From Acidimicrobiaceae bacterium (GTDB lineage Bacteria > Actinomycetota > Acidimicrobiia > Acidimicrobiales > Acidimicrobiaceae), in NCBI GenBank assembly GCA_013044365.1, contig JABEUP010000129.1, positions 1-12,939 on the forward strand: 12,939 bases of DNA, given 5' to 3'. Position numbers and translations under genes: made by a program. Under the pieces are notes generated by a model. That model saw only the letters and a program-made list of their open reading frames with translations, did not search any database and was not told the origin of the DNA. Positions 1 through 7,632 of this stretch are shown here, one piece after another. The stretch's first letter is position 1. The number at the start of each line of letters is the position of its first letter.

Positions 1-91
1 ATAGTTTTACCAGAAAATGGTCCTAAGCATACACGATGTGTTTAGCTGATTTCAGGTGGAAATTTGTGCCACTGGAGAGGAGTGATCGCCG

Positions 92-1717
92 ATGGCAACG
101 GAATCAAGCAGTAAAACCAAAGGATTATTGTTTTCCAAGGTCACAGACATTGTATCCCCGGATCAGCCAGAGGAAGCGATAACCATTGCGGCATTGGATC
201 TTGGTTCCAACTCTTTTCATCTTGTAGTTGCTAAGGCGATCTCAGACAAAAGTTTTGAGGTTCTGCTCAAAGAAAAGTCGATGATTCGTCTTGGCGACGT
301 CGTTTCCAAGCTCGGTTATATCGACGAACCCCATACCAAAGCGGTCATTGATTCAATTCGGTCCTTTAGGACTCTTGCAGAGTCGTTGGGTACAACCGAG
401 ATGGTCGCACTTGCGACTTCGGCGTTTCGTGACGCCGAGAACTCATCTGAGATTGTTGACCTTGTCGAAGAAGAGACTGGGGTATCGGTTTCTGTGATCT
501 CTGGCGCTAAAGAGGCAGAACTGATTTTCAAAGCAATTAGCACCTCAGTCTCGTTTCATAATGAAGTGGTGATGTGCGCTGATCTGGGCGGAGGAAGCCT
601 GGAGTTGATGATCGGAACTCAAACTGAGCTGATCTGGTATCACAGCTTTAGCCTCGGGGTAGGCAGACTGACGGCAAAGTATTTCTCCAACACCGACGAA
701 CTCCCGGCGAAGGAGATCCAGAAGTTGCGTCGGCACGTTCGTGAGACCCTTTCGCCTCTGCGGGATCGCATTGAGGCCTTTTCTCCGGTGGCGCTGGTTG
801 GTTCATCAGGAAGTTTTCTTAACCTGGCTCGTATTGCATTGCTTAGTGGGGGTCCAACTTTGGATCCGAACGCTTTGGATGACTTGAACCAGGTATCCGT
901 GAAGCGTTCTGCGTTAAAGGCAATAGGAAAGGCTGTACTAAAGAGCAATACACAGGAGAGACTTGCAATACCAGGCATAGATCCGAAGCGGGTTGATATT
1001 GTCCCAGCCGCAGTGTTGGTTCTCGACGAAGTAATGCAGATATTCGGATTTAAGGAGTTGACTCTCTCCGAGTGGGCTCTCAGGGAAGGGATAATCCTTT
1101 CAGAGTTGGAAGGTTATGATTCTTTGGAAGGCGGGGTCGACTCTATCCGCCACGCTTCGGTAATGGGTGTGACCAAGCGTTTTGCTTGGAACAGTTTCCA
1201 TGCCGAACAGGTGGCGAAACTTGCTCTGTCGATATTTGATCAGACTAAGGATTTACACGGATTGTCAGAGAAAGAAAGGGAGATACTCCTTTACGGTGCC
1301 CTCCTTCACGATATTGGTGAGCACATTGCAATGGAGGATCACGACAAGCACTCCGCGTACCTGATAGAGAATTCCCGGTTGAGGGGCTTTACGCCGCAGG
1401 AAAAACGGGCTCTTGCATGTTTGGGAAGGTTTCACAGGAGGGGATATCCAAGGCCGGACTTTCCACCTTTTGGCCAGTTGTCCGAGGGTTGGCAATCAGT
1501 GGTCGTGAAACTGTCGTCAATACTGAGATTGGCGGATGCCCTGGATCGTTCACATGAGGCCGTTGTTAGTTCCATGAGAATTGAATTAACCAAGGACCGG
1601 ATGACGATTTACCTTAGCGCTGATGGAGATTTTGAGCTGGAAAGTTTTGGACTGCGGAGAAAGAGATCTTTGTTTGAGCAGATTTTTGGGGTGAAGGTTA
1701 GTTTGGGTATGGATTGA
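92..1717 (+). CDS. ppx: Ppx/GppA exopolyphosphatase with C-terminal HD domain
   Basis: Likely cytoplasmic phosphatase of the ASKHA fold that removes terminal phosphates from polyphosphate and/or hydrolyses pppGpp; the sequence alone does not decide between the two. Visible Ppx/GppA motifs in order: phosphate-1 loop DLGSNSFHLVVA (36-47), ATSAFRDA (108-115), ISGAKEAEL (136-144, Glu141 in the place of the catalytic Glu), phosphate-2 loop DLGGGSLEL (164-172), GSSGSF (237-242), the RVDIVPAA segment (300-307) and LREGII (330-335). A second domain from about residue 365 holds an HD-type signature, LLHDIGE (404-410), followed by DHDKHSAYLI (416-425), as in long E. coli-type Ppx. The 541-residue length fits the two-domain form plus an N-terminal extension of about 30 residues. 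The ATG start is supported by GGAGAGGAG at 74-82, 9 nt upstream. It converges with the next gene, 111 bp away, with no strong terminator seen between them. Confidence 0.93.
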   Translation: MATESSSKTKGLLFSKVTDIVSPDQPEEAITIAALDLGSNSFHLVVAKAISDKSFEVLLKEKSMIRLGDVVSKLGYIDEPHTKAVIDSIRSFRTLAESLGTTEMVALATSAFRDAENSSEIVDLVEEETGVSVSVISGAKEAELIFKAISTSVSFHNEVVMCADLGGGSLELMIGTQTELIWYHSFSLGVGRLTAKYFSNTDELPAKEIQKLRRHVRETLSPLRDRIEAFSPVALVGSSGSFLNLARIALLSGGPTLDPNALDDLNQVSVKRSALKAIGKAVLKSNTQERLAIPGIDPKRVDIVPAAVLVLDEVMQIFGFKELTLSEWALREGIILSELEGYDSLEGGVDSIRHASVMGVTKRFAWNSFHAEQVAKLALSIFDQTKDLHGLSEKEREILLYGALLHDIGEHIAMEDHDKHSAYLIENSRLRGFTPQEKRALACLGRFHRRGYPRPDFPPFGQLSEGWQSVVVKLSSILRLADALDRSHEAVVSSMRIELTKDRMTIYLSADGDFELESFGLRRKRSLFEQIFGVKVSLGMD

Positions 1718-1828
1718 AGTACCAGTATCGGCTAAAAGGAAGACAACGGAATTGGTGTAAATTGGCACAAGATCAGGTGCGCGAACTTTGAAGCGGGATG
1801 CCCGAGCCTCGAAGGGCGCGAGTGTGAA

Positions 1829-3016
1829 CTATTTCTGGTCTTCCTGTGGGAATTTTAGGTCCTGACCTATCTTGTTGGGATTTAGCTTGGACGGTGAGAG
1901 CGATCTGCGGTGTTGCTGCTGATGTTTTTCGGCCGACTGGTTTCCGACACCAAGGGACAGATAGGCGAGAGCACCGCCTGGGATTGGAAGCCAAAAGTTT
2001 ATCAGGCGGTATGAGATGACTCCCAAGATCGCTACTCCTCGGGGTGTACCGAAACCAATAAGTGAAGTGGTTAGGGCGGCTTCCATGATACCGAGACCAG
2101 CGGGCGTCACTGGAAGAACCGCCAAAATGTTGGCAATTCCATAAGATACCAGAAGTCCGTCTATATTTACGAAATGTCCAAATGCGGCGATGAAGATCCA
2201 GAGGGAAGCGGCATCGAAGAGCCAGTTTGCTACCGCCCACCGCAAAGCGGTCTTTAGCAGTTGCGGGTCTGAGGCGAGGTCACGGAGACGCTCGGATATG
2301 CGTTGAAGTGTCGATTGTATCTTTGCCTCATTGAGGTATGGCAACTTTGAAAAGAGATTGACGGTGATTCGGGTGAAGTGCCGCTCTCCTCTTGTGAATG
2401 AGACAATCAGCACTGTTACGGCAGCTATCAATAGGATTCCAATGATGGTTGCAGTTAAATAGATTGGGTTGAAACCCCATATTGGGATCGAGATTATAAG
2501 TCCAAGCCAGAACAGCAGATTCAATATGACTGCTGAGCCGATGCCCTGCAGCGCAATAGCAAATGCCGCATCAGTCGCACGGATTCCCTTGCTTACCAGT
2601 AGCCGGATCGAAAGTCCGGTGCCTCCGGCTGTCCCGGCGGGGGTGACGTGAGACAGAGCCAACGAAGACATATCAATTCGAAAGGCGGTCCATAGACTCA
2701 GAGAATGCTTCGGGAGGACTGACATGGTCAGATAAGCGTACGAAAGTAGAGCGGCTAATTCCGCAACAACAGCAAGTCCAACGTACGCGATATTTAAGTT
2801 CTGCAAAAGGGAGAGTGTTTTCCTGGCTCCAGCAACTTGCGGCAGAACGAGATATTCAATTATGAGTATTATTGCAACAACTTTGATTGATCGAATGGTG
2901 AAACTCCGTACAAACGATGGTCTGTGCATTCTGGTTCTGGGGGTTTCAGAACTCCTGAACTCGCTCAAAGTAGTTGTCCTATGCGGAGTAACCTCAATAC
3001 TTTCCACGCCCTTCAA
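1829..3016 (-). CDS. YbhN/LPG-synthase-TM-type integral membrane protein (UPF0104-like)
   Basis: A polytopic membrane protein resembling the membrane domain of lysylphosphatidylglycerol synthase/AglD2/YbhN proteins, a family linked to lipid flipping or lipid modification. The catalytic soluble domain of MprF is absent, so this is a stand-alone membrane domain; its substrate cannot be told. Hydrophobic segments begin near residue 44 and recur up to about 356. Two family signatures are clear: a glycine-rich loop VTPAGTAGGTG (124-134) and LPVTPAGLGIMEAALT (301-316), the latter preceding the last helices. The C-terminal 40 residues are hydrophilic and basic. The start is uncertain: this frame opens with TTG at 3016, with no Shine-Dalgarno; an ATG at 2929 (residue 30) lies just before the first helix but has AGGAG 22 nt away. 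A TAATAT box at 3026-3021 (minus strand) would place transcription near the TTG. Divergent from the AI-2E gene. Confidence 0.85.
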   Translation of the reverse strand: MKGVESIEVTPHRTTTLSEFRSSETPRTRMHRPSFVRSFTIRSIKVVAIILIIEYLVLPQVAGARKTLSLLQNLNIAYVGLAVVAELAALLSYAYLTMSVLPKHSLSLWTAFRIDMSSLALSHVTPAGTAGGTGLSIRLLVSKGIRATDAAFAIALQGIGSAVILNLLFWLGLIISIPIWGFNPIYLTATIIGILLIAAVTVLIVSFTRGERHFTRITVNLFSKLPYLNEAKIQSTLQRISERLRDLASDPQLLKTALRWAVANWLFDAASLWIFIAAFGHFVNIDGLLVSYGIANILAVLPVTPAGLGIMEAALTTSLIGFGTPRGVAILGVISYRLINFWLPIPGGALAYLSLGVGNQSAEKHQQQHRRSLSPSKLNPNKIGQDLKFPQEDQK

Positions 3017-3093
3017 TGAAATATTAGCTCAAGATCATTTTTGTCTATTGATGGCTTATGATCTTACACCCTGGTAACTTTGGTAGAGGTCCG

Positions 3094-3132
3094 AGCTATA
3101 GCTTGTAAAGAATCAAGCTTAGACATCGTCTA
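3094..3132. promoter_or_regulatory. Cluster of inverted repeats in a divergent promoter region
   Basis: The 141-bp spacer between the divergent membrane-protein genes contains AGCTATAGCT (3094-3103, perfect 10-bp palindrome), whose right half forms AGCTTG...CAAGCT arms (3100-3105 and 3114-3119, 6 bp, 8-nt loop), and then TAGAC-ATC-GTCTA (3120-3132, 5-bp arms). They end just before the AGGAG at 3138-3142. They could be operator half-sites or 5'-UTR hairpins for the plus-strand gene. No convincing -35/-10 pair was found, so the role is inferred only from position and symmetry. Confidence 0.35.
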
Positions 3133-3157
3133 GAAATAGGAGTATCGAATAACTCAG

Positions 3158-4273
3158 TTGAGCGATGGTTCTGGTGGTTCTGATAGGGATTCAAGTGGTC
3201 TGAAGCGCGCATTTCAGATTCAGCTCATGGCGCTGAGCATTGGGCTGTCGTTGTGGCTTGTTTGGTTTTTACGCTCACTTGTGCTTGATGTTCTTCTCGC
3301 TTTAATTGTTGCTTTGGTGCTTGATCCGGCGGTCAAGTTTCTTTACAGGTTTAATCTGAAGCGTTCCATTGCTTCTGTAATCGTGTTTGTGGCCGCGTTG
3401 TGTATTTTCCTTGTCGTAGTGTTCCTTGTCACCAGACCTCTGTATAACGCCGGTGTGAAGTTTTCCCATGAGTTGCCAAGACTAGTGAACCAGGCGCAAA
3501 CTGGTACAGGGCGTTTTGGGCAGTTGATTAGACAGTTCCATGTTGATAGTTATGTTCAGGCCAACTCATCCAAATTGACCAGTTTGCTGACGCAGGCCAG
3601 TGGTCCCGCAGTGGTTGCCGCCAAAACGGTTTTATCGGGTGTCGCACGAGTTGTGACGATTTTCCTGTTATCTCTGTTCATCGAGATCGAAGCGCCAGTA
3701 CTGTTCGGTGTGATCTATCAGCAAGCGGGACCACTTAGAAGGGTTGCACTCATGCGGGTGCGTCGTCGGTTGGTCAAGGCGATTACGGGATACGTCCTCG
3801 GCAATCTTTTAACCTCCATCATCGCCGGAGTTGTCGTTTATATCGCGTTGCTGGCTCTGGGTGTGCCGTTTCCGATTGTGCTTGCGGTTTGGGTGGCGGT
3901 AGTTGATTTGCTGCCTCTGGTGGGTGGATTGCTGGCTGGCGTTCCAACCGTTCTTTTCGCGTTACTACATTCTGTTGCCGCTGGAATAATCGTCGCGGTC
4001 ATATTTATTGTGTACCAACAGCTTGAGAACCATATTCTGAACCCGGTTATTATGTCCAGAACCGTACGACTGAACACCCTTTGGGTGTTGATATCAGTTC
4101 TGGTTGGTGCGGACCTGCTGGGGTTTATCGGGGCATTAATCGGAATTCCAGTTGCTGCCACTATCCAGGTTATCGGTGGCGAAATATGGTCTATGCAGCA
4201 AAGAAAGAGGGGAATCGATCCCGCGGAGGGACAGTTGTTTTTTGATGACAAAGGCGGAGATCTTCAACTCTGA
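3158..4273 (+). CDS. AI-2E family transporter (PF01594-type membrane protein)
   Basis: Integral membrane protein of the AI-2E family, whose members include putative autoinducer-2 exporters but also Na+/H+ antiporters and uncharacterised transporters; the substrate is unknown. The typical architecture is present: paired N-terminal helices (about 24-58 and 70-93), a soluble amphipathic middle, then C-terminal helices. The most diagnostic parts are VDLLPLVGGLLAGVP (249-263) and the block running from NHILNPVIM (291-299) through LVGADLLGFIGALIGIPVAA (315-334). Length (371 aa) is normal. The start is TTG at 3158: it is the only usable initiator ahead of the first helix in this frame, and AGGAG at 3138-3142 lies 15 nt upstream, longer than usual. 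The 3' end overlaps the convergent deacetylase gene by 10 nt. Confidence 0.9.
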   Translation: MSDGSGGSDRDSSGLKRAFQIQLMALSIGLSLWLVWFLRSLVLDVLLALIVALVLDPAVKFLYRFNLKRSIASVIVFVAALCIFLVVVFLVTRPLYNAGVKFSHELPRLVNQAQTGTGRFGQLIRQFHVDSYVQANSSKLTSLLTQASGPAVVAAKTVLSGVARVVTIFLLSLFIEIEAPVLFGVIYQQAGPLRRVALMRVRRRLVKAITGYVLGNLLTSIIAGVVVYIALLALGVPFPIVLAVWVAVVDLLPLVGGLLAGVPTVLFALLHSVAAGIIVAVIFIVYQQLENHILNPVIMSRTVRLNTLWVLISVLVGADLLGFIGALIGIPVAATIQVIGGEIWSMQQRKRGIDPAEGQLFFDDKGGDLQL

Positions 4274-5016
4274 AAGTGGTCACACAGCCGTTCAATTGAA
4301 ACCGCTATCTTAGATAGCCTATCGTTGATCAGATCCAAGGCGCCAAGAGCAGAGTGATAGGCATCTGAGGCAGAGGTGCAGTCTGAGTCATGGAGTAAGA
4401 GGGTAGCTCCGGGGGCCAGTCCATTTGAAAGGTTGCCCATTACCGTTTCCGGCGTAGCTTTAGCTGTCCAGTCCTGTCCCCACGCCGTCCATAGCACAGG
4501 AGTGAGTGCCAGAGTTTTGGCAGTGATCAACGCTTGGGTGTTTAGTACGCCATAAGGGGGACGGTAAAACCTGGGTGACCTGCCGGTTATTTCAGAGAGT
4601 GTCTCATGGGACCTGTGCATGTCGTCCTTGGTGGCTTTTGGAGATCTCCACAGGAGGTTTTTGTGATGGTATCCGTGCAGTGCAACCTCGTGACCCCGTA
4701 ATTGCACTTCCCTTGTAAGTCCGGGGTCTTTCGCGGCCATTGATCCGAGCATAAAAAAAGTAGCCTTCCATCCCAATCTGTCGAGGCAATCAAGGAACAG
4801 CGGGGTGGACCTGATATCCGGCCCATCGTCAAAGGTGAGCGCGATCGCTGGCGAGTCGCTTAATCCTGAAAGCTGACGAAAGAATCTGCGTCGCAACGGC
4901 GCGATAGCAGTAATTGCCGGGAGGGCGTGGCCCACAAGGGCAATGCCAGCCAAGGTCCCGGAGGCTAACCAAGGGTTCTTTGCCAACTTTTCTCCGCGGT
5001 CTACCTGAGGGTCCAT
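4264..5016 (-). CDS. NodB-type polysaccharide deacetylase, membrane-anchored
   Basis: Predicted metal-dependent carbohydrate esterase 4 enzyme removing N- or O-acetyl groups from a glycan or glycolipid, probably outside the membrane. A hydrophobic stretch at about 16-39, followed by RRR, looks like an uncleaved N-terminal anchor. All five NodB motifs are intact: TFDDGP (61-66; Asp63 base, Asp64 metal ligand), HGYHH (114-118; His114 and His118 metal ligands), RPPYG (152-156), QDWTAKAT (181-188) and LLLHD (206-210; His209). Length (250 aa) fits an anchor plus one NodB domain. The ATG lies inside the 3' end of the upstream glycosyltransferase gene (16-nt overlap) and has no clear Shine-Dalgarno, so translation is probably coupled to that gene. 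This suggests that it acts on the product of that glycosyltransferase or in the same pathway; that link is inference. Confidence 0.93.
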   Translation of the reverse strand: MDPQVDRGEKLAKNPWLASGTLAGIALVGHALPAITAIAPLRRRFFRQLSGLSDSPAIALTFDDGPDIRSTPLFLDCLDRLGWKATFFMLGSMAAKDPGLTREVQLRGHEVALHGYHHKNLLWRSPKATKDDMHRSHETLSEITGRSPRFYRPPYGVLNTQALITAKTLALTPVLWTAWGQDWTAKATPETVMGNLSNGLAPGATLLLHDSDCTSASDAYHSALGALDLINDRLSKIAVSIERLCDHFQS

Positions 5017-6758
5017 ATGGGCGAAAATTGAAGATCTGACTCGGCGAAGGTGGATTTGAGATTATTTACCTCGGCAATCAATTGCTGTGGTGTCATTGTA
5101 GTTGCATTAAGCTCGTAAATTTGTCCTGCCTTGAATTGCTGAGTGGCACTTGTTGGCCTTAGGTTGATCTGGACAGGTCTGACGATTGTCTGGTGGTGAA
5201 CGGCTGCCCAGGCTAAATCAACGCTGTTCACAACCATTTGCGGCGCGTAAATGTTGATGTTTTCGTTGGTTAGCTTCTCAAGGAGTGACATTGTGTGGGC
5301 GGCAGCATTGTCGGGAGTGATCAGATGGAGATCTGATGAGCTGTCCCATCCACCATTTATGATAGCCACTCCATTATTTGCCAGACTTGACACTCCCTGG
5401 GGAGAAATAAGCGTTGTTTTGCCCGTAATTATGGCAGCCACATTGTTATGGGCAAGCGTCGTATCAACCTTCGAATTACCGAGATTGTGAGGTCCGACGA
5501 GGACGGTCATGTAGACGTATTGGCTGGAGGCATAGGATACGGGTGCGATGTTGAGTCCGTTGGATGTCGCGATGTTAGATACCAGATTGACAGATATAAA
5601 CAGCATCGCCATTGCTGCAATCGCGCCAACGAATCGCCGGGATACCGGCCGAGTTATCGGTATTATCCGGCTCGGTGTTTCGCCAAAAAGAAGTCTTTCC
5701 ACGTCGTCGGCAGCACTTCCAACAAAAATGGTCTTGGCCTGCAGTGCCAGTTCATTGCCAGTACTGGTGATCTCACGGATTATCTTTCGCAGTCCCTCGG
5801 GATTTCTAGCCCATTTTGTGATACCGGCCGCGGTCATCTCGAAGACATTTTGGCGTCCGTGGCCGGGTATTGGATTATACGAGATGACAGGAAGGCCTGA
5901 TGCAAACGCCTCCATGCATGTGAGACCTCCAGCATTTTGTACCACCGCGTCAGATGCCCGCATGTAGGCTGCCATCTCATCAGTCCACCCGAGGACTATT
6001 CCCTTTCCCCGGCGTCGCAGCCGTTCTGCGAGTTCCTCATTTCTTCCGCAAACGACGATAGGTAAAAATTCTCCGGTGGATATGAGGCTATCGAAAGTGT
6101 CCTCAAGTTGTCCGACACCCCAGCTGCCAGCGACTATCAGCACGGTAGTTGCCTTTTCTGGAATTTGGAGGCGGCGCCGTGTTTGTGATTTTGATTCGGT
6201 AGTGTCTGAGAATACCGAGGAAACTAACGGACCCGGTGCTGTGGCGAACTCGCCGGTAAGATTGTAAACCGCCTGTGCTGCACGGGGGTGGACGCAGATA
6301 TGAGCGTCGACGCCCTTGTGAACCCAAAGAGGATGCACCGCGAAATCCGTAAGGAAGGTCGAGACCGGTATAGCGAGCTTATTTCGACGCTTCACACGGG
6401 CTCTGCCGAGAACTACCGAGGCAAATGGGTATGTGGTGACAATTACGTCCGCTTCGAATTCATGCGCCCAACGGCGGAGTCTCTTCTCAAAGAAAATAGA
6501 AAGAATCAAGACAAGAGGGGGAGTTAGTGCCCGGGACCAGGTCCAGAAGCGGTATATGAGCTCGTAGGTCCAGGGAGCTTTCGAAAGCTGCAGTTCATAG
6601 GTCTTTTTGAGGAATTTACCGACCCTTGGCGACGCATCGAGAAAGTCCACCAACTTTGTCTGGTGGCCACGCTTCTCCAGTCTGATGCACAATTCTCTTG
6701 CGGCTCCATCGTGACCTGCGCCCATACGGGCGGATATCACGAGCACACGTTTTGGCAT
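5001..6758 (-). CDS. MGDG-synthase/GT28-type glycosyltransferase fused to a degenerate NodB domain
   Basis: N-terminal part (1 to about 360) is a cytoplasmic GT-B glycosyltransferase of the MGDG synthase/MurG-like type, expected to move a sugar from a nucleotide donor to a lipid acceptor. Seen: MGAGH (12-16), the GT28 donor-site segment GGLTCMEAFASGLPVI (277-292) and PIPGHGRQNV (296-305). One membrane segment follows at about 374-396. Residues 410-585 align with a NodB deacetylase but with its catalytic residues replaced: TVLVGP (418-423) where TFDDGP is expected, NGGWD (468-472) for HxxxH, YAPQM (504-508) for YRPPY, and IYELN (547-551) for LLLHD. The tail is therefore probably an inactive, extracytoplasmic pseudo-enzyme. 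The start is fixed by the essential first beta-strand; AAGGA directly abuts the ATG. Its 3' end overlaps the real deacetylase gene. Acceptor and sugar are unknown. Confidence 0.88.
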   Translation of the reverse strand: MPKRVLVISARMGAGHDGAARELCIRLEKRGHQTKLVDFLDASPRVGKFLKKTYELQLSKAPWTYELIYRFWTWSRALTPPLVLILSIFFEKRLRRWAHEFEADVIVTTYPFASVVLGRARVKRRNKLAIPVSTFLTDFAVHPLWVHKGVDAHICVHPRAAQAVYNLTGEFATAPGPLVSSVFSDTTESKSQTRRRLQIPEKATTVLIVAGSWGVGQLEDTFDSLISTGEFLPIVVCGRNEELAERLRRRGKGIVLGWTDEMAAYMRASDAVVQNAGGLTCMEAFASGLPVISYNPIPGHGRQNVFEMTAAGITKWARNPEGLRKIIREITSTGNELALQAKTIFVGSAADDVERLLFGETPSRIIPITRPVSRRFVGAIAAMAMLFISVNLVSNIATSNGLNIAPVSYASSQYVYMTVLVGPHNLGNSKVDTTLAHNNVAAIITGKTTLISPQGVSSLANNGVAIINGGWDSSSDLHLITPDNAAAHTMSLLEKLTNENINIYAPQMVVNSVDLAWAAVHHQTIVRPVQINLRPTSATQQFKAGQIYELNATTMTPQQLIAEVNNLKSTFAESDLQFSPIWTLR

Positions 6759-6783
6759 TCCTTATAACCTATCTGTCGGACCA
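6759..6783. promoter_or_regulatory. Ultra-short divergent intergenic spacer with a -10-like box
   Basis: Only 25 bp separate the start codons of the minus-strand glycosyltransferase and the plus-strand DMT transporter. TATAAC at 6763-6768 is a plausible plus-strand -10; transcription would then begin around 6775 and give a leader of about 9 nt. Minus-strand signals must largely lie inside the transporter coding region, or that mRNA is also nearly leaderless. No good -35 element was identified. Confidence 0.35.
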
Positions 6784-7632
6784 ATGATTTATGCACTTGC
6801 GACAATCTCGGCACTGATGTTTGCTCTCGCTACCGCTCTCCAGCACAGGAGTGCTCAAAAGGCTGACCAGTCGAAAGCAATGCGCCCCGCTCTCCTGTTT
6901 TTTTTGGCACTCGACCCGATGTGGCTCTTGGGAATTGGTGCAGATATAGTTGGGCTGTTCTTCCAGTTCGCGGCGCTTGTCAAAGGTTCCGTCCTAGTAG
7001 TACAAGCCATTTTGGCTATTGGTCTTGTGTTTGCACTTTTCTTCTCAGCCGTTTTACATAGTATACGATTGAAAGCTTCAGAATTGGCATTATCGGTAAT
7101 GACTACTCTGGCACTTATCGGATTTTTAAGTTTCGGAGCCCCGGCGCGGTCGATTGACAGTTCCGCTTTTAGCAGTTGGCTGATACTGGCGGTGGCTACG
7201 GCGCTATTGACCTTTGTGCTGGGGGTTGTCGCGATTAATTCTGCTCCTATTAGGCGAACATTTGTTCTCGGAGTGGCAGCTGGGGTATTGCACGGATTCA
7301 CCGTTTCACTTTCCAAAGTGGTTTCTCAGAATTTCGTATCCATGGGTTTATCCCGTGTAGCGACAGATCCCCACACCTGGCTATTGGTGATAATGGGGGC
7401 AGTAGATATCCTGGTGATTCAGAGTGCATTCCAGGCAGGTCCGTTGAGAGTGTCATTGCCGATAATTTCAGTTACTGAACCTATGGTTGCGTTTGTTATA
7501 AGCATCGTAGTTCTGCATGAGAGTCTCTCAGCGACTCTGTATGGGAAAGTGGTTGCGATTCTCGCACTAATGGTAATGCTTGCCGGGGTTTGGGGTCTCG
7601 CCAGAATAACCGCCAGGGAATCGCTGGCATGA
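6784..7632 (+). CDS. DMT-superfamily (EamA-like) transporter
   Basis: Polytopic inner-membrane protein of the drug/metabolite transporter superfamily, with about nine hydrophobic helices spread over 282 residues. The pattern matches actinobacterial DMT proteins: an N-terminal helix ending in ALQHRSAQKA (18-27), FQFAALVKGSVLVVQ (60-74), and a C-terminal signature FQAGPLRVSLPIISVTEP (216-233) followed by LHESL (244-248). These resemble the internally duplicated EamA half-repeats. Substrate unknown. The ATG at 6784 keeps the first helix complete; there is no good Shine-Dalgarno (only GGA at 6778-6780), consistent with a leaderless or very short-leader mRNA. The stop codon overlaps the start of the following hydrolase gene (ATGA), so the two are likely co-translated. 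Confidence 0.85.
   Translation: MIYALATISALMFALATALQHRSAQKADQSKAMRPALLFFLALDPMWLLGIGADIVGLFFQFAALVKGSVLVVQAILAIGLVFALFFSAVLHSIRLKASELALSVMTTLALIGFLSFGAPARSIDSSAFSSWLILAVATALLTFVLGVVAINSAPIRRTFVLGVAAGVLHGFTVSLSKVVSQNFVSMGLSRVATDPHTWLLVIMGAVDILVIQSAFQAGPLRVSLPIISVTEPMVAFVISIVVLHESLSATLYGKVVAILALMVMLAGVWGLARITARESLA

Noticed and set aside
1..91. Promoter upstream of ppx
   Set aside because: Only weak -35/-10-like hexamers were found; nothing better than chance could be supported.
1771..1820. tRNA-like or terminator-like stretch between ppx and the YbhN-like gene
   Set aside because: Only a 4-bp GCCC/GGGC stem without a T-run, and no cloverleaf could be built.
1773..2240. 155-codon minus-strand ORF within the YbhN-like gene
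   Set aside because: It lies in another frame of a clearly coding membrane-protein gene and is basic and Ser/Arg-rich, with no recognisable motif.
3158..4273. Specific claim that the AI-2E protein exports autoinducer-2
   Set aside because: Many members of this family do other things, and no luxS or quorum-sensing gene is visible.
7590..7628. TTG start extending the alpha/beta hydrolase by 13 residues
   Set aside because: The ATGA overlap and AGGGAA support the ATG at 7629; the extension is out-of-frame transporter sequence.
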